64,000 nt of DNA, taken from NCBI GenBank assembly GCA_039881045.1, contig JAYWVB010000028.1, positions 1 through 64,000 on the forward strand, written 5' to 3'. The notes under the pieces were generated by a model. That model was not told the DNA's origin. It ran no database searches and was given only the letters and a program-made list of their open reading frames with translations. The translations under genes were made by a program, and so were the position numbers. Shown here piece after piece: positions 58,614 to 64,000 of this stretch (positions are counted from its first letter, which is position 1; each line of letters opens with the position of its first letter). This DNA is from Chaetomium olivaceum. Lineage: Eukaryota; Ascomycota; Sordariomycetes; Sordariales; Chaetomiaceae.

Positions 58614-59947
58614 TCAGGCAATATCGAGCTGTGATATATCACAGAGGATGCTATATATCTCGTCCAGGCTCCACTGAATGACGCCGCCGAACTTGCGGGC
58701 GGGAAAGTGCGCCGCGAGAAGCGATCCCTGGGAAGTTCTCACAGACAAGCTGCTCATGTTAGCTGATACGACCCAGACAGCTTTGCCTCGCCATTATAAG
58801 TACTTACAGAATCCGTTTGACAAACGTTAAATCCATCAGGCCCTCCAGATGCTGCAGGCACTCGGACAAGCTCGTAAACGCTGCCCCTCGCTGGTGGCCC
58901 GACAAGACCTGCATGTCGCGGATCAATGTCATGAAGGCATCCAACACGTCTTCCTCCTCCTCTTGCAGCAGGAATCGGTCGTCGTCGTCGTCGTCGTCGT
59001 TGTCAGCCGACTTTAGGTGGTGGCCAAAGAGGGTTCTCAGGGTTTGTCGAATATCCTGTGCCCGGTCGGTATCAACAGATCGCGACGCCCCTACTCCTTC
59101 GTTGGCCTCGGGGTAGCATGCTCGGTATGCTGCGAGAAGCTCGGCTAGGTATTGCTCGACTTCCTCTTCTGCGAAGGGCTCCATCTCGATGGCATAGCGT
59201 GGCTGAGTGTGGGCCTGTGGCTCCGTCCATGCCGTTTCTAAGCCGATTGTGCTAGCTAAGTCAATGCTGAGACTCCTCGCGCTGCGGAACGCTGTGACGT
59301 TGGCTCGTTTCCGGAAGGGTTTGGATTGGTATGTCTCGTTGTCCTTTAAGGGTTCAGTCACGAGCGGTGTATTCAACCTCGGTTTCTTAGCTGGGCGAGG
59401 AGCGAACGGGGGGCTAGAGGGGCGTTTGCGGACCGGAGTGAGGCCCGGGGTCAAAGGCAAGACATGCCCAAACATGTTTTCTCCAGCTGGGGCGAGCCAG
59501 AGCGTCGGCCTGAAAGAGTTTGTACCAGCTCATGGGAGTGTCCAGTTCGGACTCAACGGGAGAAAGGCGATCAGTCTCTAACGGATATACGGGCCCTGGC
59601 ATAGCTTGAGGAGTGGCCGGAATATTGGCTGCGTTATCACCCTCCATCGTGAGTGTTGATGCCCTGGACGGCAATGCTGCTGGGAAATGCCCCCCAACCC
59701 CATCAATGAGCCTGTTGCCGGTCTCAGGTCCTGAGTCCGACGGCGGCGATGCTGGCGGGGTCTCGCAACCCGTGCTGTCGAGCGGCGTTTCTTGAAAGAC
59801 GAATAATCCTGACGGCGGCAAGGAAAGGGCTGGGTCACTTTCCATCGAGTGTTCGGAGACGTTCACCTCCATGCTGCTTTCCGATTCTCGGTTTGTACAT
59901 GATCGGACTAGGATGGGAAGCGACGTTTCGAGCGGTAGATTTGCCAT
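58614..59947 (-). CDS. Unknown protein with acidic linker; one frame change
   Basis: The start is the ATG at 59947 (MANLPLETSLPILVRSC). The first 160 residues are Ser/Pro/Glu-rich. The frame changes once near 59485-59500, beside a CCCC run. In the second frame the read-through is FRPTLWLAPAGENMFGHVLP, then a basic Pro-rich stretch (RPAKKPRLN), an acidic helix (FAEEEVEQYLAELLAAYRAC) and a run of Asp. A helical region follows (VLDAFMTLIRDMQVLSGHQ; SLSECLQHLEGLMDLTFVKR). The intron 58738-58807 (70 nt, GTAAGT, CTAAC branch, unusual GAG acceptor) joins the last exon 58737-58614. That exon encodes LLAAHFPARKFGGVIQWSLD and ends SILCDISQLDIA. About 440 aa in all. I do not recognise the family. The helical C-terminus suggests a protein-interaction role, which is speculative. 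Confidence 0.65.
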
Positions 59948-61227
59948 ACTAATGGGCCGGTGTGACAGTCCTTAGTGTTTGTTCTTGGAATCCCGGTGCT
60001 TCATCATCACTTGCCTTTAGCGTTCCTACTAGCGAGACTTCTCTCGAGGTTGGTATCCAAGTTGTTGTCGAGGTTGCCCTCGAGGTTGCTCGCGAGGTTG
60101 CTCTCGAGGTTGCTTTCGAGGTTGCTATCTAGGTTGCTATCCAAATTGCTGTCGAAGTTGTCGTTGACGTTTCCGTCAAGGTCGCTTCCAAGGTGAGCGT
60201 TGAGGCTACTGTTGAGGTTTTCGTCGAGGCTTCTTCCAAGATTGCTGTGGACGTTATTGAGGTAATCGAGGAGACTAAGTATGAGGACAATGCACGGTTA
60301 TCTTGGGATGAAGTGGGAACGATAGGTGCTAAGAATGATATTTAGCTTTGGATGTCCATGGTGATACACATCGTGCTCTACAGGTAGTCCCGCGGCGTCT
60401 TATACCACTGCCACATCCAAGCTGGAGTTTCCGCCGGCAGACAGCGTCCTTGCCTCTGGTTTCTGTGGCAAGGCACCCCCAAGGCCAGCCTCTGGGTCAG
60501 CCTGTGGCGCACCCCTACCTAAGGTACTTCCTCCCACCTGGCCAAAAATCCGACCCAATACGTGCGTCGAAAGTTCTGTGTTAAGCGCGAGGGGCGCCGC
60601 TAGACAAGCGCGCCATCTTCGGTGCAGACCACCCGCTCTGCAGGCCATTTTCACGGCCCACGGCCCTCAATCTGACATACATGGGCAGATTATGTGCTCG
60701 ATGACATTTCCTGGCAACATGGGAACCGTGTGTTTGTGCTTGTATCAAGACTGGACGTCCTCAGTCGGCCGCCCCCAACGGCTGGCGGTTAGATGCCGAC
60801 CTCTGATTGGGAGGCCTGACCCAGCACCGTGGAACCGACCAGCCAGACGAGCTTCGCCGCCATGAACGCCATGATTGAAGAAGCTAGCCTTCGAGCTGAG
60901 ACGGGGATTTCTGGGCACGAGCGCAAAATCTGTAACAAGACCCTCTGCCGGCGTGAGGCACTGCTACGGCCCGACCCCAAGGCTCCCGGCCGAATCGCAA
61001 GATCACAACCAATCGATCTGTCCATGCGAGGGTACTGAAGTCAGCATCGGGGAACGCCTATTATGACAGCTGGGTGGGTGTGATGTTGGGGCGGCCGTTG
61101 TCAAGCAGCCATCCTCAGCCTTGCGTCGTCATCATCGTTAGCGAGCCTTCGTGTCCGGGGATCAAGATCAGACCCCGGATGGTGTAACGAGCCAATCGCC
61201 CTTCACCGCCTCACTTGTCACAGGTTT
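59948..61227. other. Gene-poor interval with a minisatellite
   Basis: Apart from the repeat at 60045-60270 nothing is recognised. A short hairpin (CCGGGG and CCCCGG around a 12-nt loop) lies near 61157-61180, just left of the inverted repeat. Confidence 0.45.
60045..60270. repeat. 15-bp minisatellite, diverged units
   Basis: About 14-15 units of a 15-bp pattern close to GAGGTTGCTCTCGAG. The central units at 60070-60130 are the cleanest and the outer units more diverged. The period is five codons, and the reverse strand reads as NLDSN/NLESN pentapeptides. The frame stays open on both strands across the array, but no ATG opens it on minus. Confidence 0.85.
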
Positions 61228-61383
61228 GGGGCTGAACGCACATCCAAACAGCCCGCGGCAGTAAGCCGGCGACGCCCACATCCTGCAGATGGAAATGCCA
61301 GCACCTGCAGCGGTCCATCATCCATCATCAGTTTCCCACTTTTGCTTCCTTTTGCAGTGCACCAGTGCAACAGGTATGGGCCC
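61228..61383 (+). repeat. Left arm of a large inverted repeat
   Basis: The arm contains GAACGCACATCCAAACAG, GCCCGCGGCAGTAAGCCGGC, TCCATCATCCATCATCAG and GCAGTGCACCAGTGCAAC. It pairs with the reverse complement of 61873-62042 with only a few substitutions and one small gap. The arms are separated by about 490 bp of AT-richer sequence. Confidence 0.95.
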
Positions 61384-61872
61384 TCTGTTTTTTCAATGCA
61401 TGCATTCTGCCGTACATGGTAGCTGATGCAACGACCTCAACTTGACAGGGCCAATCTTGTCCTAGACAATAAAATTTCCAAAACCATTACGCGTAAGAAT
61501 AGAGTATACACGTGCTGACCCTAGTTTCTAACGGGCCTTTTTATATTGCAATGAAAGAAATTGGAATCTTACGCCTCTGATATAGAAGCAATTATTAAGT
61601 TGAGGACGTAATGGTTGTGTGATGTGGTTGAGACTGTATGCCGAGCGTGAAAGAGCGCCTGGTGTCGACCGGACTATAGTTGATGGCCAATAGCAAAAGG
61701 CTCGAAGGTAAGTGTTTGTTTAGAGGTTGGGTATTGTCATTGCATTATAGTCAAACCAGAACTTCAGTATTAGAGTTTAATAGCTTCTCTTTTAACAACT
61801 GTTCAGACATATCAAGGTAACGACTCGACCCCTGAGAACCTCGACTAGGAACGTCTACTATCTGAGTTTTCG
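61384..61872. other. Spacer between the inverted repeat arms
   Basis: 489 bp, AT-richer than the arms, without a coding frame of note. No internal repeat is recognised. It would be the loop if the arms paired. Confidence 0.6.
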
Positions 61873-62042
61873 GGGCCATACTCCGTTGCACTGGTGCACT
61901 GCCAAAGGAAGCAAAAGTGGGAAACTGATGATGGATGATGGACCGCTGCAGGTGCTGGCATTTCCACCTGCAGGATGTGGGCGTCGCCGGCTTACTGCCG
62001 CGGGCCGTTTGGATCTGTTTGGATGTGCGTTCACCGCCCCGA
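61873..62042 (-). repeat. Right arm of a large inverted repeat
   Basis: Reverse complement of 61228-61383. It differs by a nine-base insertion that partly repeats ATCCAAAC, by an A/G change after CCTGCAG, by a T/G change before GCAGTGCACC, and by small changes at the inner end. The near identity implies a recent origin or gene conversion between the arms. Confidence 0.95.
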
Positions 62043-62859
62043 GTTACCAACACGGCCATTTCATGATAACCAAACATCCAGAGATTATGGTACGTACAAG
62101 TATGTAAAGGTAGCACAACCAAGAACTGCTTGTACAACCCGGGCTTGCCAGGTTCAGCGCAGCCTTGCCCCTGAAGCGCCCAAGCCCCTCCTCCTCTCAT
62201 CGAGCTGGGCCACCTTGAGCAGCCGCGCATTAATAACTTCCCCACAACTATTCATCAAGCCATAAGCCCATACCACCCCCATACTTAATTGCAATCCCCT
62301 GCTCGTCCTCTGCCCGCCAGTAACGGCCCACCACAACAAGAAGGAGGGAGCCCATCTCGACCCATCCTCCAATCCCGTCGCCCAGCCCTGTCACGCCCAG
62401 GATTGTCCAACCGTTTGCAAGCGGGATACCACCATCTTCTCCCACCACCGACCTTCCGCCACCGTTCTAGTCTCCCTTAGGTCCCTGTCACTATCTCACG
62501 CGCGTCTAATCCTTTCCTCCAAGCCCGCCCCGCAAGCCTAACATCTCAACCTTGTTTCTGGGCCAAGGTAATTGCAAGGCAGCCGAGGATGAGAAGAGGC
62601 CATTTAAGGAGACCGGCGTGATGAGGGACTTCAAGGGGCGCCGGTGTGTTCTATACTCGGCTAGAGGGTCGTCTTTTAGGCTACTACGTACGGAGTGAGA
62701 AAGAGAAAACAGGAGAGGTAAGTTGTTGTCAGGTGTCGTCTGAGCCGATGGACTTCCTGGCCATTGTTAGTCAGAGGACGGCTAAAACTCACTGGCCAGC
62801 CCCCTTTTCGGAGAGGCGACCGGAATTTCCGGGACAGACCTAAGAGGGCAGGCCTTTTA
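62043..62859. other. Intergenic region, no gene seen
   Basis: Pyrimidine-rich stretches near 62270-62480. No frame or RNA gene is supported. Confidence 0.5.
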
Positions 62860-62976
62860 GATCTCTTGTTTCGCCCCGGCTCGAACCTACAACCACCGAG
62901 GTATTAACAGGTCGAACTGCAGCGGCAGGATCACCGCCAGTGGTATTTAAGTCACCACAGCTTGGGTAACTTCCCA
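62860..62976 (-). mobile_element. Diverged SINE-like fragment (same family as 31.7 kb)
   Basis: On minus, a B box GGTTCGAGCC (62888-62879) is preceded by ACTGGCGGTG (also in the 31.7-kb element), then AGTTCGACCTG versus AGTTCAACTTA, and GGTGGTTGTAG versus GGAGGCTACAG. The order of these shared blocks is the same in both. The A-box side (CCCAAGCTGTGG) is weak. The fragment has no recognisable tail beyond this head. Confidence 0.4.
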
Positions 62977-63232
62977 TAGTCAGGGGGCCCTGGCTGAAAG
63001 CTGGAAGGAAAGAACTTGTATATATAGTATAGAGCAATGGTTCCCAGCTCGGCGTGGAGCACTTGCTCTCCCACATTTCGGTTCTCATTGCTGCACGACA
63101 AATGACCAGGGCATGACACCGAACCCCCGGAAGTTTATTGAATATATGTGTGGATATATATACGTATGGGAACTCCTGACGCCGTCCAATGCTATCCAAC
63201 CGTTATCTCAACACTGCTAGTAACAGGTGAAC
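62977..63232. other. 3' flank of the DPP-IV gene
   Basis: Short stretch with no recognised feature other than AT-rich words (TATATAT) near 63015-63020 and 63150-63165. Confidence 0.5.
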
Positions 63233-64000
63233 TCATGTGGCTCTCTTCTTGCCGTTCGGTTTCGGGTTTGCGATCTTGATCCACTCCCCGTTGAACGCGT
63301 TGATGAGCCAGTTTGTTAGTTCTGCCATATTGTCAGCATATTGTGCATCAACAAACACGGACAACTCAAGGCAACTCACTGTCATAAACAATCCGGTTCG
63401 CGTTGTGGAAGTAGATGCTGTGGTCGCTGTCCGGGAACACATGGACATCGTAGTTCTCCACCCCAGCCAAGTCCAGCTTATCCAGCAGGGTCAGTGATGA
63501 TTGGAAGTGCACGTTGTCATCGGCAAGACCGTGCATCAACAAAAACCGCACGTTCTGCGAGAGAGCCGTCATGTTTTGGATGGCGCTGGTATCATACCCA
63601 TGCCCGTTGGTCTGCGGCGTGAGCATGTACCGCTCCGTGTAGATGCTGTCGTAGAAACGCCAGTCCGTAACTGGGGCCACGGCCATGCCGTACCGGAACG
63701 TCTCGCCGCCGTCCTGCTCGAGCGTCTTGAGCGTGTTGAAGCCGCCGAAGCTCCAGCCCCAGATGGCGAGCCGCGCCTCGTCAATGTACTTCTTCTTGGC
63801 CCAGATCTTGGCCGCGGCGATCTGGTCATGCGCCTCCCACTGGCCGAGGTTGCCACGGACGATGACACGGTTCTTGCGGCCGATGTAGCCCGTCCCACGC
63901 CCATCGACCGTGACGCAGATGTACCCGAGCCCGGCAGCGACGTAGGATTGGAAGTCGACGATGAACTTTTTGTTGACTGTCTGCGATCCCGGACCGCTGT
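63233..64000 (-). CDS. Dipeptidyl-peptidase IV (S9B family), C-terminal part, runs off the window
   Basis: Exons on minus: from beyond 64000 to 63381, then 63321-63233, with a 59-nt intron (GTGAGT...GCAG, CTGAC branch). This is the peptidase S9 alpha/beta-hydrolase domain. The nucleophile Ser is in the elbow IWGWSFGGFNTL, the Asp in LLMHGLADDNVHFQ and the His in VFPDSDHSIYFHN. YICVTVDGRGTGYIGRKN, FRYGMAVAPVTDWRFYDSIY and the end LTNWLINAFNGEWIKI also match. The enzyme removes X-Pro or X-Ala dipeptides. Fungi have a secreted DPP-IV and a vacuolar-membrane form (DapB), which differ at the N-terminus; that end is outside the window, so the form cannot be decided here. The last exon adds a basic tail. 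Confidence 0.93.

Noticed and set aside
60045..60270. CRISPR-like array
   Set aside because: Units are contiguous 15-mers without spacers, and the host is a fungus. It is a minisatellite.
1..64000. Secondary-metabolite cluster, viral insertion or heterokaryon-incompatibility locus
   Set aside because: No PKS, NRPS, terpene synthase, P450 group, HET, NLR, or viral replicase/capsid text was seen on either strand.

Overview
The window is nuclear DNA of a filamentous ascomycete, most likely a Sordariomycete of the Sordariales/Chaetomiaceae type. The evidence is short introns (about 50-150 nt) with GTRAGT donors, CTAAC/CTGAC branch sites and YAG acceptors, a PXR1-type G-patch protein, a PrtT/War1-like Zn2Cys6 factor, a BEM3-like RhoGAP, 2EXR and BTB proteins, and a Tad/I-type LINE remnant. 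It looks like an ordinary chromosomal arm, not a plasmid, virus or secondary-metabolite cluster.

Layout. 0-2.9 kb: a tandem 159-bp duplication and a DUF7053 gene. 2.9-20 kb is a dense housekeeping block: coq6 (ubiquinone hydroxylase), a Cys/His- and Gln-rich protein of unknown role, nuo-49 (complex I 49 kDa), rpc40 (AC40 of RNA polymerases I/III), uba3 (NEDD8 E1), tel2 (PIKK co-chaperone), cox17 (copper chaperone), a coiled-coil protein and, to 21.0 kb, pxr1. Three of these serve mitochondrial respiration (coq6, nuo-49, cox17) and two serve ribosome production (rpc40, pxr1). They do not form operons. 22.5-25 kb: a disrupted BTB gene. 25-28.6 kb is empty. 28.7-29.5 kb: a Ser/Pro-rich conserved protein with a GC-AG intron. 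31.7 kb: a tRNA-derived SINE-like element. 32.2-35.3 kb: the Zn2Cys6 factor. 36.4-41.3 kb: the RhoGAP. 41.3-46.2 kb is gene-poor. 46.3-47.2 kb: a BTB pseudogene. 47.6-48.6 kb: an RS/Pro/His-rich protein whose ATG is created by splicing. 49.9 kb: a 2EXR protein. 51.8-53 kb: a thioredoxin-PITH protein.

53-63 kb is a repeat-rich accessory stretch. It holds a 5'-truncated LINE, a broken second copy of part of the 6-8 kb gene, an unknown gene at 58.6-59.9 kb, a 15-bp minisatellite, a large inverted repeat (arms about 160 bp) and a second SINE-like copy. The right edge (63.2-64 kb) holds the C-terminal end of a dipeptidyl-peptidase IV gene that runs off the window.

Several otherwise well-conserved genes carry single-base frame changes, most of them next to short G or C runs (tel2, RhoGAP, Zn2Cys6 factor, BTB gene, 58.6-kb gene). 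This pattern suggests consensus errors in the assembly more than real gene loss, and the affected models should be read with that in mind.
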